From Candidatus Latescibacterota bacterium (GTDB taxonomy: Bacteria; Krumholzibacteriota; Krumholzibacteriia; Krumholzibacteriales; WJIX01): DNA of 16,211 nucleotides. The DNA lies in the NCBI GenBank assembly GCA_030621255.1, contig JAUXHZ010000002.1, positions 1-16,211 on the forward strand, in the 5' to 3' direction. Both the position numbers and the translations under genes were made by a program. The notes below the pieces were generated by a model. That model was not told where the DNA came from. It made no database searches and saw only the letters and a program-made list of their open reading frames with translations. This document shows positions 7,787-16,211 of this stretch, piece after piece; the first letter of the stretch is position 1; every line of letters begins with the position of its first letter.

Positions 7787-7789
7787 TCA

Positions 7790-7823
7790 ATTTGGAATAT
7801 ATCTGGAAAAATCTTTTCCAAAT
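7790..7823. promoter_or_regulatory. Nested inverted repeats upstream of the receptor promoter (operator candidate)
   Basis: TGGAAAA (7804-7810) and TTTTCCA (7814-7820) form a perfect 7-bp inverted repeat with a 3-nt centre. An outer ATTTGGAA (7790-7797) also pairs with TTCCAAAT (7816-7823). The cluster begins 4 nt upstream of the -35 box, a usual place for an activator or repressor site. It lacks a following T-run on the minus strand, so a terminator for the ATPase operon is less likely. It does not match a Fur box that I can recognise. Confidence 0.4.
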
Positions 7824-7928
7824 CATCCCCCAATTGTACGGTGCGCTGCTGCTTCAGCCTATGCAACACTACATGCTGATTACTCAATTGATAAAAGCAA
7901 TAGAGCAAAAGAGAAGTGTCACACTTTA

Positions 7929-8543
7929 TTACTGTACCATCTCTTTTATTTTCATAAGGCGGGTTTGTGTAGCTCTCTCATTTTCACTTAGTTTTCTTTC
8001 AATACCCTTTATCGTAGATTCCAGATCCGGTATCAACACATACTCGAGGGCATTAACCCTGCGTCTGGTTTTCTCCAGTTCCTCGGACATTTTAAACAAG
8101 GCATTCTCTCTGGAAGCAAGTTTCAAAAGGGATGGAAAAGAATTATAAAGCCGCTCGAAAACGGAATCAAGCATCGGCGAAGATAAAGCAAATTCGTACA
8201 TGGGGCCTTCTTGTGGAAAATTAATTTCATACTCCGGGATCCTAATACCCATTTCATAACGTGTGTGAATATCAAGCTCTCCCTTGCAAGCGCTATGCTC
8301 CAGCGCGCCGTTCAAAGCCTGAGGAGCTGAAAATGAACGCCCATAGGCATAATCGAGGCTTATTTTCAAGAATTCTTTTTCGACCTTACGTCTTAATCTT
8401 GTGGTTTTATCAATCAAAGCAAAGAAATTCTGCATCAACTTTTCCTGTTTGTTCTTCAAAAGCTTATGCCCCCTCAGGGCTAACTCAAGCCTTCGCCTCA
8501 AACGAAGAAGCATCATTCTGTTTGGATTTACTTTTCTTTTCAA
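7929..8543 (-). CDS. atpD: V-type ATP synthase subunit D (central rotor shaft)
   Basis: Central-stalk subunit whose long coiled coil turns inside the A3B3 head, 204 residues with the start used here. Near the N-terminus VNPNRMMLLRLRRRLELALRGHKLLKNKQEKL is split over two lines of helix with the family's conserved RGHKLLK at about residues 25-31. The C-terminal part has the second coiled-coil strand (TRRRVNALEYVLIP ... IKGIERKL). No ATG fits the start. TTG 8543 has AAGGGGG 7 nt upstream; TTG 8549 is also in frame but only about 1 nt from that site, so I prefer 8543. It is the last gene of the ATPase operon, 24 nt after atpB, and no convincing terminator follows. Confidence 0.95.
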   Translation of the reverse strand: MKRKVNPNRMMLLRLRRRLELALRGHKLLKNKQEKLMQNFFALIDKTTRLRRKVEKEFLKISLDYAYGRSFSAPQALNGALEHSACKGELDIHTRYEMGIRIPEYEINFPQEGPMYEFALSSPMLDSVFERLYNSFPSLLKLASRENALFKMSEELEKTRRRVNALEYVLIPDLESTIKGIERKLSENERATQTRLMKIKEMVQ

Positions 8544-8550
8544 ACTCAAT

Positions 8551-8557
8551 CCCCCTT
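8551..8557 (-). promoter_or_regulatory. Shine-Dalgarno site deciding the atpD start
   Basis: AAGGGGG on the minus strand lies 7 nt from TTG 8543 and 1 nt from TTG 8549, favouring the shorter form. An in-frame TAA overlaps this site, so translation cannot begin further upstream. Confidence 0.6.
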
Positions 8558-8567
8558 ACGGGATAAT

Positions 8568-9962
8568 TCATTCTTCTCCGGGTAAATATTTTTCAATATA
8601 TTCGTCCTTGATACGCTTGATCTCGGTTTTTGGAATTGATTTCAGCAATTCCCACCCTATGCCAAGCGTTTCCTCAATTGTGCGATTTTCATCCAGCGCT
8701 TGTTTCACAAACTTAGCTTCAAACGATTTTCCAAAAGCCATAAATGCCTTGTCCGTTTCAGTTAACGCTGCCTCTCCAAGTACAACCGCAAGTTCTTCAA
8801 CCTCTTTACTCTTCGCGTATGACGAAAAGAGCTGATTGGCTACTTCTGAATGATCTTCCCGGGTTCTGCCCTCTCCAATTCCCTTGTCCCTTAATCTCGA
8901 AAGGCTTGGAAGAACATCGATCGGAGGATATATACTTTTATGATGCAAGTTTCTATCAAGTATTATCTGTCCCTCTGTAATATATCCCGTCAGATCGGGA
9001 ATAGGATGAGTCTTGTCATCATCAGGCATGGAAAGAATTGGTATTTGAGTAATAGATCCCTCAAGCACTTCTCCCTCTTTCTCTCCTTTTAGAAGACCGG
9101 CACGTTCATAGATAGTAGCAAGATCGGTATAGAGGTATCCGGGATAACCCCTTCGCCCCGGAATCTCTTTCCGGGCAACCGATACCTCCCGTAACGCTTC
9201 ACAGTAATTAGTCATATCGGTCATTATCACCAGAACGTGCATGCCTCTCTCAAATGCCAGATATTCCGCGGCTGTAAGCGCCGCTCTCGGGGTCGCGATT
9301 CTTTCCACAGTTGGGTCATTGGCAAGATTAATAAAGAGGACCACTCTTTCCATAGCTCCTGTTTCCTGAAAATCGCGAATAAAATAATTCGCTTCTTCAA
9401 ATGTAATTCCCATTGCCGCGAATACTATAGCGAAAGAGCTCTCCGATCCGGGGACAGTTGCTTGCCGGGCAATCTGAGCGGCAAGTTCGGAATGTGGTAA
9501 ACCAAAACCGGAAAAAATTGGAAGTTTTTGTCCTCTTACCAGCGTATTAAGCCCATCTATCGCTGATATCCCCGTCTGAATAAATTCTTCCGGATAAACC
9601 CTCGCGTAAGGATTAATTGGGATACCATTTATATCAAGCCTTTTCTCGGGTATAATCTTCGGGCCGTCATCGATTGGTGTCCCCAACCCATTGAATATTC
9701 TTCCAAGAATATCAGGTGAAACGGAAAGCTCAAGCCCCTTACCTAAAAATCTAACTCTTGTTTCTTTAACATCAACACCCCGCGTACCTTCAAAAAGCTG
9801 TATAAGAACCTTGTCATGATCAACTTCGAGAACCTTTCCGCGGCGTTGTTCCCCGTTCGGCAATTCAACCTCTACGAGTTCCTCATAGGTGGCGTGCTTT
9901 ACATTATTAAGAAGGACAAGAGGCCCTGCGATTTCATTTATTGTAGTATATTCCGTAACCAT
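8568..9962 (-). CDS. atpB: V-type ATP synthase subunit B (non-catalytic head subunit)
   Basis: Regulatory, non-catalytic partner of subunit A in the A3B3 hexamer, 464 residues, the family's usual length. An N-terminal beta-barrel (about 1-75) precedes the nucleotide-fold core. Where A has a P-loop, this protein has [10 protein letters not shown] at 151-160 with no GKT, which is the hallmark of [18 protein letters not shown] at about 243-259 and [21 protein letters not shown] at about 269-289 are conserved. LPSLSRL at 351-357 carries Arg356, the position expected for the arginine finger that completes A's active site. ATG 9962 is supported by AGAGGT 7 nt upstream. It lies 50 nt after atpA and 24 nt before atpD. 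Confidence 0.97.
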   Translation of the reverse strand: MVTEYTTINEIAGPLVLLNNVKHATYEELVEVELPNGEQRRGKVLEVDHDKVLIQLFEGTRGVDVKETRVRFLGKGLELSVSPDILGRIFNGLGTPIDDGPKIIPEKRLDINGIPINPYARVYPEEFIQTGISAIDGLNTLVRGQKLPIFSGFGLPHSELAAQIARQATVPGSESSFAIVFAAMGITFEEANYFIRDFQETGAMERVVLFINLANDPTVERIATPRAALTAAEYLAFERGMHVLVIMTDMTNYCEALREVSVARKEIPGRRGYPGYLYTDLATIYERAGLLKGEKEGEVLEGSITQIPILSMPDDDKTHPIPDLTGYITEGQIILDRNLHHKSIYPPIDVLPSLSRLRDKGIGEGRTREDHSEVANQLFSSYAKSKEVEELAVVLGEAALTETDKAFMAFGKSFEAKFVKQALDENRTIEETLGIGWELLKSIPKTEIKRIKDEYIEKYLPGEE

Positions 9963-10012
9963 TCACTTTACCTCTTTTCATTGGATTATCACGACTTTTA
10001 ATACACCTCGTT

Positions 10013-11797
10013 TTAGCCATCGCTAAACATTGAATTCGCTGAATGTTCCTCAATCTGAGAATTCATCTCCCGGTCTATTACATCGAATTCTTCAAGTTTA
10101 TCTTCCTTTATATGTCTCATCCTGGCGATCTTCTGACGCACGGGCAGTTCCAGGAGTTTTTCCAGAGGAATATTCTTTTCAATCGCTTTTTCACACAACA
10201 TATGCAGGTTCATTATCGCCTTCAGCATCCTGTATTGCTTGCTGAGTTTTGTATATTCATCCTCCGGATCAAAAGCTGATTGATGAAGAAAATCTTCTCT
10301 TATCGATTTGGATGTCTCGAGAACCATACGGTCATTACCCGACAGGGAATCAAGCCCGACAAGGCGAACAAGCTCTTTAAGTTCAGATTCCTTCTGAAGA
10401 AGACTCATTACTGCTGTTCGCAGTTTTTCCCAGTCTTTATCAATTTCATCGCGGAAGTAATCAGTTAGATTATTATGATATAAAGAATAACTTGACAACC
10501 AGCCGATTGCCGGGAAATGTCTTTCAAAAGCCAGTTGATCTTCAAGGGCCCAGAAGACCTTTACTACCTTCAACGTGGCCTGTACAACCGGATCAGACAA
10601 ATCACCTCCCGGAGGTGATACAGCGCCTACAACACTGAGCGAACCCTTCCGGCCGTCGCTCCCCAGGCAAATTGTTCTCCCGGCTCTTTCATAAAAATCA
10701 GCAATTCTTGACGGAAGATAGGCGGGATAGCCTTCCTCTCCCGGCATCTCTTCAAGCCGGCCGGACATTTCTCTCATAGCCTCAGCCCATCTCGAGGTCG
10801 AGTCCGCCAGAACCGCGACGGAGTATCCCATATCCCTGAAGTACTCCGCAATCGTAATACCCGTGTATACAGAGGCTTCCCTCGCGGCTACCGGCATATT
10901 TGAGGTGTTGGCTATTAGTACGGTACGATCCATAAGCGGCTGCCCGCTCGCGGGGTCAATCAGCTCCGGAAATTCCTGCAGCACATCGGTCATCTCATTT
11001 CCTCGTTCTCCGCATCCGATATAAACAATAATATCCGCGTTAGACCATTTTGCCAGCTGATGCTGAACCACGGTTTTTCCCGCGCCGAAGGGGCCGGGAA
11101 TAGTTGCCGTCCCCCCCTTAGCTAGCGGGAACAAGCTGTCTATTACTCTCTGCCCTGTAACCAGCGGCTTGTCGGGAACAAGTTTTCTTTTTATAGGCCT
11201 CGGGGTCCGCACCGGCCAGTTTTGAACCATACGTACTTCTTTAATTCCATCTTCTGTTTCTATTTCGGCAATAACATCTTTAATCGTATAAGATCCCTTT
11301 TCCGGAACCTTCTTTAATTTTCCCTTCTTAATATCAGGCGGAACCATAATCCTGTGTACTATAAGTTTGGTTTCCTGAACTTTTCCAAGGAAATCCCCGG
11401 CTTCAATCTCCTCTCCTTCCTTCAAACCCTCTTCAGGTTTGAATTCCCATTTCTTTTCCCCGTCCAGCCCGGGAACATTGACCCCCTTAGTAATATAATG
11501 GCCCACCTTTTCATATATCGTGTTCAGCGGACGCTGAATCCCGTCATATATAGACTGCAGAAGGCCCGGCCCAAGATCAATACTCAGAGATTGCCCCGTC
11601 GTGACCACCTTTTCTCCAGGCCCCAGTCCCGAAGTATCTTCATACACCTGAATGTAAGCCTGATCTCCATGGAGTTCTATAATCTCGCCAATAAGTTCAT
11701 TCTCACTGACTTTTGCCACTTCAAACATTCTGGCGTCCCCGATACCCTCAGCTACAATAAGCGGCCCCGCTACTTTGACTATTTTTCCAGCGCCCAT
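10013..11797 (-). CDS. atpA: V-type ATP synthase subunit A (catalytic head subunit)
   Basis: Catalytic subunit that hydrolyses or makes ATP, 594 residues. I start at ATG 11797 because AAGGAG is 9 nt upstream; a TTG at 11821 would add eight residues that read through that site. Visible elements: N-terminal barrel ([15 protein letters not shown]), the A-specific insertion at about 105-190 that distinguishes A from F-type beta, Walker A GPFGAGKT at about 235-242, the catalytic-glutamate motif GCGERGNE near 261-268, and Walker B-type [15 protein letters not shown] near 326-340. [11 protein letters not shown] near 394-404 is also conserved. All catalytic residues look intact, so the enzyme should be active. 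It is preceded by atpF at 27 nt and followed by atpB at 50 nt, the usual order. Confidence 0.98.
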   Translation of the reverse strand: MGAGKIVKVAGPLIVAEGIGDARMFEVAKVSENELIGEIIELHGDQAYIQVYEDTSGLGPGEKVVTTGQSLSIDLGPGLLQSIYDGIQRPLNTIYEKVGHYITKGVNVPGLDGEKKWEFKPEEGLKEGEEIEAGDFLGKVQETKLIVHRIMVPPDIKKGKLKKVPEKGSYTIKDVIAEIETEDGIKEVRMVQNWPVRTPRPIKRKLVPDKPLVTGQRVIDSLFPLAKGGTATIPGPFGAGKTVVQHQLAKWSNADIIVYIGCGERGNEMTDVLQEFPELIDPASGQPLMDRTVLIANTSNMPVAAREASVYTGITIAEYFRDMGYSVAVLADSTSRWAEAMREMSGRLEEMPGEEGYPAYLPSRIADFYERAGRTICLGSDGRKGSLSVVGAVSPPGGDLSDPVVQATLKVVKVFWALEDQLAFERHFPAIGWLSSYSLYHNNLTDYFRDEIDKDWEKLRTAVMSLLQKESELKELVRLVGLDSLSGNDRMVLETSKSIREDFLHQSAFDPEDEYTKLSKQYRMLKAIMNLHMLCEKAIEKNIPLEKLLELPVRQKIARMRHIKEDKLEEFDVIDREMNSQIEEHSANSMFSDG

Positions 11798-11806
11798 TCG
11801 AAACAT

Positions 11807-11812
11807 CTCCTT
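11807..11812 (-). promoter_or_regulatory. Shine-Dalgarno site deciding the atpA start
   Basis: AAGGAG on the minus strand, 9 nt before ATG 11797. The intermediate in-frame ATG at 11806 directly abuts it and is too close to be used, and TTG 11821 lies upstream of it. Confidence 0.7.
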
Positions 11813-11824
11813 CTCTAACAAGTT

Positions 11825-12175
11825 TTATTCTTCCGAACCAGATATATCCTGCCCGACAGCCCTTATCACGGCCTGTCTTGTTTCATCCAGAGAGACTCCG
11901 CTCGACGAAGGCTTGCCTTCTTTCCAAACAGCTCCCCGAATATCCGGGATTATGGTTACTACCGGGCCATCTTTATCAACTCCGCCTCTAAAAAAATCCT
12001 TGTATTCTAAAAATATTTCTTCGGTAACAAAAATAATTTCAAACCTGTCCTGCTTCAGCCGAGTAATATATTCATCGGACAATTTCCCATCTCTCGTTTC
12101 AAATATTGTGCATCCGAGTATTTTAAAATATGAAACGGAATCCGGATTCCCTATTACTGCAATCCTTTCAGCCAA
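11825..12175 (-). CDS. atpF: V-type ATP synthase subunit F (central stalk)
   Basis: Small Rossmann-like subunit of the central stalk that binds subunit D and modulates ATPase activity, 116 residues. The N-terminal strand and turn IAVIGNPDSVSYFKILG and the later PVVTIIPDIRG segment match the family, which usually has 100-110 residues. The start is TTG 12175: an in-frame TAG lies immediately before it, no ATG is near, and a purine-rich AAGGGAG is about 8 nt upstream. It sits between atpC (18-nt gap) and atpA (27-nt gap). Confidence 0.93.
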   Translation of the reverse strand: MAERIAVIGNPDSVSYFKILGCTIFETRDGKLSDEYITRLKQDRFEIIFVTEEIFLEYKDFFRGGVDKDGPVVTIIPDIRGAVWKEGKPSSSGVSLDETRQAVIRAVGQDISGSEE

Positions 12176-12193
12176 CTAAAATACTCCCTTCCA

Positions 12194-13177
12194 TTACGAT
12201 GGCAGAATACTCTCTACCATTTCCAATATATTATCATCGGGCAGGCGATTTATTTTGCCGGTAATAATCGAACGCAGAAGCGTAATGTTCCTCTCAATAA
12301 TTTCAAGATGATAAATCACCGGGCCGATATCAAAATACCGATAACGGCTGTCAAACATTATATTAAATAATTGTCTCGATATTAACGGGTCAATTTTCCA
12401 GAGAGCCGTTCCGCTATCCAGCCCATGAGCTGTCAACCAGCTGTAACGCGACGTATTCAGATATAAATATAGTTCATCTTCCGGTTCTTTAAAAAACCTC
12501 TCCAGAGTTAACTTCTCTATTTCCCCTCCATCAATCCAAATATGATCCTGCTCTGTTTTCCGCAAATCGGTTCTTTTTACCCTGATAAGGCTTTTGATAT
12601 TTTCAAGATCTATTCTGCACTTTGTAATAAAACGCGCGTAAACAGATGGCGCCATATCGAGCAGACATCGCCACTTGGCCGACTTACACAAAGATTGCGC
12701 TATTAATATTTGAGACTTATCTGTAATACCGGAGAGCTTCCCGAATATTTCTTTCATGTAGAAAGGGAGATTCGTGCCTGTTTCAGAATTTACGGCTTCC
12801 CTCAGTATCTCAGTGGAAACAAGCCCGAAGGGGACAGGGGCTTTAATCTTCCGGCTTCCATTCTCACCGCCAAGAATATTCGCTTTCCAAATATAAAGCA
12901 GATTATCGAAATCATACCCTCCGCGGAGAAAAATCAAAATATCCGGGCTGGAGATCAATTTTGAGACAAGCTCAAACACTTCCAGTTTTTCGGCTTCAAG
13001 AATCTTCTCAAAGTGATAGATCGATTCAGTGTTTTCAAAGCCTCTAAAATATTCCTTTGATGAATTCAGTATAGATTCAGTTTCCACACCGGCCAGACGA
13101 TTGAACCAGCTCTCTTCGGGCATCGAAGCTTCAATGGCATTAAGCCTGGCAACAATGTATGTATAATCTACGGACAC
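12194..13177 (-). CDS. atpC: V-type ATP synthase subunit C (rotor cap, AC39 family)
   Basis: Funnel-shaped subunit that couples the D-F shaft to the membrane ring of K subunits, 327 residues, close to Thermus subunit C. It is almost entirely helical with three repeated units, and conservation is low apart from patterns such as SVDYTYIVARLNAIEASM at the N-terminus and FFKEPEDELYLYL in the C-terminal third. The call rests on these weak similarities plus its position between E and F, the expected place. GTG 13177 has a GGGGGAAG element about 7 nt upstream. The gap from atpE is 14 nt. Confidence 0.9.
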   Translation of the reverse strand: MSVDYTYIVARLNAIEASMPEESWFNRLAGVETESILNSSKEYFRGFENTESIYHFEKILEAEKLEVFELVSKLISSPDILIFLRGGYDFDNLLYIWKANILGGENGSRKIKAPVPFGLVSTEILREAVNSETGTNLPFYMKEIFGKLSGITDKSQILIAQSLCKSAKWRCLLDMAPSVYARFITKCRIDLENIKSLIRVKRTDLRKTEQDHIWIDGGEIEKLTLERFFKEPEDELYLYLNTSRYSWLTAHGLDSGTALWKIDPLISRQLFNIMFDSRYRYFDIGPVIYHLEIIERNITLLRSIITGKINRLPDDNILEMVESILPS

Positions 13178-13191
13178 TTGTTAACTTCCCC

Positions 13192-13788
13192 CTATTTATC
13201 TTCAGGAAAGAGCAGAGCGGCTACCTGTGATTCAACCCGCTCCGTAACCTGCTCAAAAAGAACATCAAAGGATAGATCAACAATCCTTCTCTTCTCTTTA
13301 AGCACAACACCCCAGGCAAAATCAGCGCCCGAATCGGAAAGAGTGAAATGCCCTCCTCCCGGGAATGATTGATTAAGCGATTCGAGAAAATCACCGGCAA
13401 AAATCTCTTTCTGCTTTGCAGAAACGATAATCTCTTCACTGCCCGATATCGCCCTGTTGAGAATTAACCGTTTTACAAACTTTAAATATTTCTCCGGCGG
13501 CATCTCCTTAATTTTCTTCCTGGCTTCCTTATAGAAAGCATCAAGAATTTTATGTTTTTCAGAGAGCAGGGTTTTTCGCAATTCGAGTTGCTCATTAACA
13601 ATCATACGCCGATACACCTCATCGGCCTTTTTTTCAGACACCTTTTGAAGTCTGGTGTTTAACTCATTAGCTCTGTCCGAGTACTCTTTTCTGTTTTTAT
13701 CAGCTTCAGCTTCCGCTTTGCCAATAATCCGGTCAGCATTCGACAGAGCTTCTTTATCTATTGTATTCAGTATATTTTCAATCGACAT
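13192..13788 (-). CDS. atpE: V-type ATP synthase subunit E (peripheral stalk)
   Basis: Peripheral-stalk subunit that holds the head against rotation, 198 residues. Residues 1 to about 95 are a charged, Ala/Glu/Lys-rich coiled coil (ADRIIGKAEAEADKNRKEY). The C-terminal half is a mixed alpha/beta globular domain with GGGHFTLSDSGADFAWGVV and RIVDLSFDVLFEQ, as in E subunits that bind the top of B. Its coiled-coil partner (G/H) is not in the window and may be encoded upstream of subunit I. ATG 13788 has only a weak GGAAG site 7 nt upstream and follows atpK by 44 nt. Confidence 0.93.
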   Translation of the reverse strand: MSIENILNTIDKEALSNADRIIGKAEAEADKNRKEYSDRANELNTRLQKVSEKKADEVYRRMIVNEQLELRKTLLSEKHKILDAFYKEARKKIKEMPPEKYLKFVKRLILNRAISGSEEIIVSAKQKEIFAGDFLESLNQSFPGGGHFTLSDSGADFAWGVVLKEKRRIVDLSFDVLFEQVTERVESQVAALLFPEDK

Positions 13789-13832
13789 GATCAGTCTTCC
13801 ATTCCTTGATTTTTAATCATATCCAGTTACCC

Positions 13833-14300
13833 CTATAATGAAATTTTCTGAAGAAGCAAAATTGTTCCGAGAAGTCCAAGCACAGCGTATGTTTCAACTA
13901 TAACAGCGAAAACCATTCCCTTGCCAACCTCACCAGGCCTTTTAGCTACAAGGCTGCACGCGGAAGCGCAGACTTTCCCCTGATAAAGGCCGGAAATAAG
14001 CCCCGTAATAGCTACCGGCAGAGCTGCTCCAAGCATAGCCAAACCTGAACCTACCGAAACCCCGCTCAGGGCATCCAGCGCAGGAAGCTTATTTATTATC
14101 ATAAACAGCGCCACTAATCCATAAATGCCCTGGGTTCCCGGCAGGGCCTGCAGAACAAGCAGGCTTCCAAATTTACCGGGGTCTTCGCTTGTTACTCCGC
14201 TGGCAGCCTGGCCGGCTATCCCCGTTCCAACGGCTGACCCTGCGCCGGCAAGGCCGGCTGCCAGAGCTGCACCCAAAATTACAAGCATAAATCCAAACAT
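13833..14300 (-). CDS. atpK: V-type ATP synthase subunit K (membrane rotor ring, predicted Na+-binding)
   Basis: Proteolipid that forms the rotating membrane ring, 155 residues: two fused hairpins, hence four membrane segments, as in E. hirae NtpK (156). The first hairpin ends with LPGTQGIY (53-60) and has no carboxylate; the second has SGLYQGK (103-109) and VETYAVLG (135-142). Leu53, Thr56, Gln57, Tyr60, Gln107 and Glu136 fall at the spacings of NtpK Leu61, Thr64, Gln65, Tyr68, Gln110 and Glu139, which bind Na+ in the E. hirae ring structure. One Glu per four helices is the V-type arrangement. AAGGAG 5 nt upstream gives a strong start, fitting a subunit needed in many copies. The gap from subunit I is 13 nt. 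Confidence 0.97.
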   Translation of the reverse strand: MFGFMLVILGAALAAGLAGAGSAVGTGIAGQAASGVTSEDPGKFGSLLVLQALPGTQGIYGLVALFMIINKLPALDALSGVSVGSGLAMLGAALPVAITGLISGLYQGKVCASACSLVAKRPGEVGKGMVFAVIVETYAVLGLLGTILLLQKISL

Positions 14301-14313
14301 ACTTTCTCCTTCC

Positions 14314-16211
14314 TCAGACAGATTTATCTGAATTCTGATTTTTAATTATCGAGTAATTCCTTTCATTCCTGAATGGCTTAAATTCTTTTCCCCCGCCGGT
14401 AAAAAATTTTGAGAAAAACTCAAGGTACTGAAGCCTGGCTGAATGAACAAAACCGCCAAGTGTATTAACGGCTAAGTTAAAAGTATGCCCTCCCAGGAGA
14501 ATCAGTATCGCCGCAAGATAACCGGTATAGTATGGCATGCCGATAACCATTTTTGCTATATCGTTTACAGCTATCGCGATAGCGCTTGTCGCCAAGCCAA
14601 GAGCCAGAAGCCGCGCGTAGGATAGAACATCTCCAAAATAGCCCACAACATCGTAGAACCCAACCAGTCCGCCAAGCACCTTATTGATAATTGATTTCTT
14701 TTTTCTACCGCCGGTTATAAAGATTATGAACACAAAAACAAGCGCCGCCCTTTTGCTCCACCACATAACAACATCAGGCACATATCCGCCCAGAATAACT
14801 GAATACCCTAACGGAGCAAGCACAATTAAAAAAATAATCCAGCAAAGATTGTCAAGAAGAGCATCCGCAATCATCCCTTCTTTGATTTTTGCAGTCATCT
14901 TGACGCCCATTCCGAAAAGCATATGCACAAGTCCCATCACAAACGAGATATTAAGCATCTTCATAGGTTCTTTAAGCGGATTGACTAAAATAAATTGCCT
15001 CATAAATGGAGGGAATGATTCGGGCCCGATCCCGAAGATTCCGCCGCTCAATACACCAACTATGGCAGTAACAATTCCTCCGGCAAAAAGCAATTTCATT
15101 AGAAGCGCGAATCCACCTGATGGTTTGAATTTCAAAATAATAAAGGCGGCAAACGCCGCGAGAATAATTCCATAACCGGCATCACTCAAACACATTGCAA
15201 AAAAGAGTATAAAGAACGGGGCAAGCAGTGGTGTCGGATCCACTTCGGAATAAACCGGCCTTCCGTACAATGTTGTTACAAATTCGCTCGGCCTGGTCGC
15301 GGCGTTGTTATCGAGGTGAATCGGCGGTTCTTCATCATCAAGAGGTTCTCTGAAAGCAAATTCAATGTCATCAAAATTGGAAAAAATACTCTTTTCAAAT
15401 TTCTTTTTGTCAAGAGCTCTTACCCACCCCTCGATTAAACTTGTGCTGGCAGTATGATAAAACTTGCTCTCAATTTCGGTAAGCCCCAATTTTTCGCCGT
15501 AATAATCAGAAAGAATGTACAATTTGTCAAGAATTCCGGCAAGTTCCCCGGCCTCCGCTTCGGCCTCACGGATCTTTCTCTCCAGGAGATCCCAATGGAG
15601 TTTTTCATTCTCAATAACCTGAGCTGGAGTCCCCTCTACCCCTCGATATATGTTATGAAACCCGCCAATTTCCTTGAGGGCTTCCGTTAAATCATTCTGG
15701 CCGGCGCCCGGTAATATAACCGCCAAATGCACTTTCCCATCTTCCACCAAACAAGACTCAAAGTGACACAACTCAAATTTCCCGTAAATATCTTCAAGCC
15801 CGGCCGCGGCCTGTTTTTCCGGCAGAGTCCACATTTGAAGTTCATACTTTTGAGTTGAAAGAGCTTCCAGTGAAACTTCCAATCCCCTCCACCCCTGCAA
15901 AGAAGAAACGATCTCTTTACTTTTTGAGAGTTCCTCTTTAGAGCTTCGAATCCGATCATCGATCTTACCGGACTCCCCCCATATTCCAACCGGGGATATT
16001 TCCCTGTCCAGCTCCTCGAGCTCATCATCTGATGCGGTTAGAGGCCCCCTGCTTAATTTTTCAAAGAAAGAAGGTTTCTCGGCAAACCGTTCAAGGAAAG
16101 AGATTGAATTTTCAATCTGCTCTTTTTTTTCTAAAATATCGGCCACTTCTTCCCCGCCCATCACCATACTATCCCCGTCAACTCCGGATACAGCAGTAAC
16201 TTCCACAGCAC
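14314..16211 (-). CDS. atpI: V-type ATP synthase subunit I (membrane stator, a-subunit), partial (5' end beyond window)
   Basis: Stator subunit holding the ion half-channels. 632 codons are present and the frame runs off the right edge; about 30 N-terminal residues should be missing, as the family has roughly 650 residues. The GTG at 16206 is internal, not a start. The first half is the soluble, coiled-coil arm that touches the peripheral stalks. The second half has about eight membrane segments, beginning at DPTPLLAPFFILFFAMCLSD and including LVHMLFGMGVKM. SYARLLALGLA (its Arg at 14611-14613) and GGFVHSARLQYLEFF (its Arg at 14434-14436) hold the two essential arginines that meet the rotor glutamate. 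It lies just before atpK, as in Thermus and Enterococcus. Confidence 0.97.
   Translation of the reverse strand, partial: AVEVTAVSGVDGDSMVMGGEEVADILEKKEQIENSISFLERFAEKPSFFEKLSRGPLTASDDELEELDREISPVGIWGESGKIDDRIRSSKEELSKSKEIVSSLQGWRGLEVSLEALSTQKYELQMWTLPEKQAAAGLEDIYGKFELCHFESCLVEDGKVHLAVILPGAGQNDLTEALKEIGGFHNIYRGVEGTPAQVIENEKLHWDLLERKIREAEAEAGELAGILDKLYILSDYYGEKLGLTEIESKFYHTASTSLIEGWVRALDKKKFEKSIFSNFDDIEFAFREPLDDEEPPIHLDNNAATRPSEFVTTLYGRPVYSEVDPTPLLAPFFILFFAMCLSDAGYGIILAAFAAFIILKFKPSGGFALLMKLLFAGGIVTAIVGVLSGGIFGIGPESFPPFMRQFILVNPLKEPMKMLNISFVMGLVHMLFGMGVKMTAKIKEGMIADALLDNLCWIIFLIVLAPLGYSVILGGYVPDVVMWWSKRAALVFVFIIFITGGRKKKSIINKVLGGLVGFYDVVGYFGDVLSYARLLALGLATSAIAIAVNDIAKMVIGMPYYTGYLAAILILLGGHTFNLAVNTLGGFVHSARLQYLEFFSKFFTGGGKEFKPFRNERNYSIIKNQNSDKSV

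Noticed and set aside
7915..7927. Small hairpin AAGTG/CACTT right after atpD, as an operon terminator
   Set aside because: Only a 5-bp stem with no following T-tract; too weak to call, so the end of the ATPase transcript stays undefined.

Overview
All twelve genes in this window lie on the minus strand. They form two functional blocks that meet at about 7.6-7.9 kb. The base composition is moderate and even by eye, with no tRNA, rRNA, insertion sequence, CRISPR array or other sign of mobile DNA. The organism is a Gram-negative (diderm) bacterium, since the window encodes a TonB-dependent receptor, an outer-membrane barrel of the PorV type and an ExbB-type proton channel. The FlgD-Ig/type-9-like C-terminal domain, the PorV-like barrel and the Asp-rich repeat protein suggest the FCB assemblage. 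However, good Shine-Dalgarno sites and TTGACA/TATAAT-type promoters argue against Bacteroidota proper. A little-cultured FCB-related phylum (Krumholzibacteriota, Latescibacterota or Zixibacteria-like) is my best guess; this is inference.

Right block (16211 down to 7929): a V/A-type rotary ATPase operon in the order I-K-E-C-F-A-B-D, the order known from the Enterococcus hirae ntp and Thermus thermophilus operons. Subunit I is cut by the right edge of the window, and any peripheral-stalk partner (G/H) would lie beyond it. Genes are 13-50 nt apart, so they are probably one transcript whose promoter is outside the window. Subunit K keeps every residue position that binds Na+ in E. hirae NtpK, so the enzyme is predicted to move Na+. 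A and B form the catalytic/non-catalytic head, D and F the rotor axle, E the peripheral stalk, C the rotor cap, and I plus K the membrane motor.

Left block (7630 down to 1): a cell-envelope cluster. A strong promoter (-35 at 7781-7786, -10 at 7758-7763) drives a 1040-residue TonB-dependent receptor with a carboxypeptidase-regulatory-like N-terminal domain. It is followed at 31 nt by an 826-residue secreted, Cys-rich protein with Asp-rich calcium-type repeats, a fibronectin-like region and a FlgD-Ig C-terminus. Then, at 23 nt, comes a 317-residue PorV/UPF0164-like outer-membrane barrel. After a 252-nt gap holding its own promoter comes an ExbB/TolQ/MotA proton channel that runs off the left edge. 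ExbB-type channels energise TonB, so the last gene plausibly powers the receptor.

The most interesting part is the receptor, secreted FlgD-Ig protein and PorV-like barrel set. It looks like a coordinated outer-membrane uptake or export/anchoring module outside classical Bacteroidota. The two promoters share an identical 10-bp extended -35 sequence, and each region carries an inverted repeat that could be a regulatory site.
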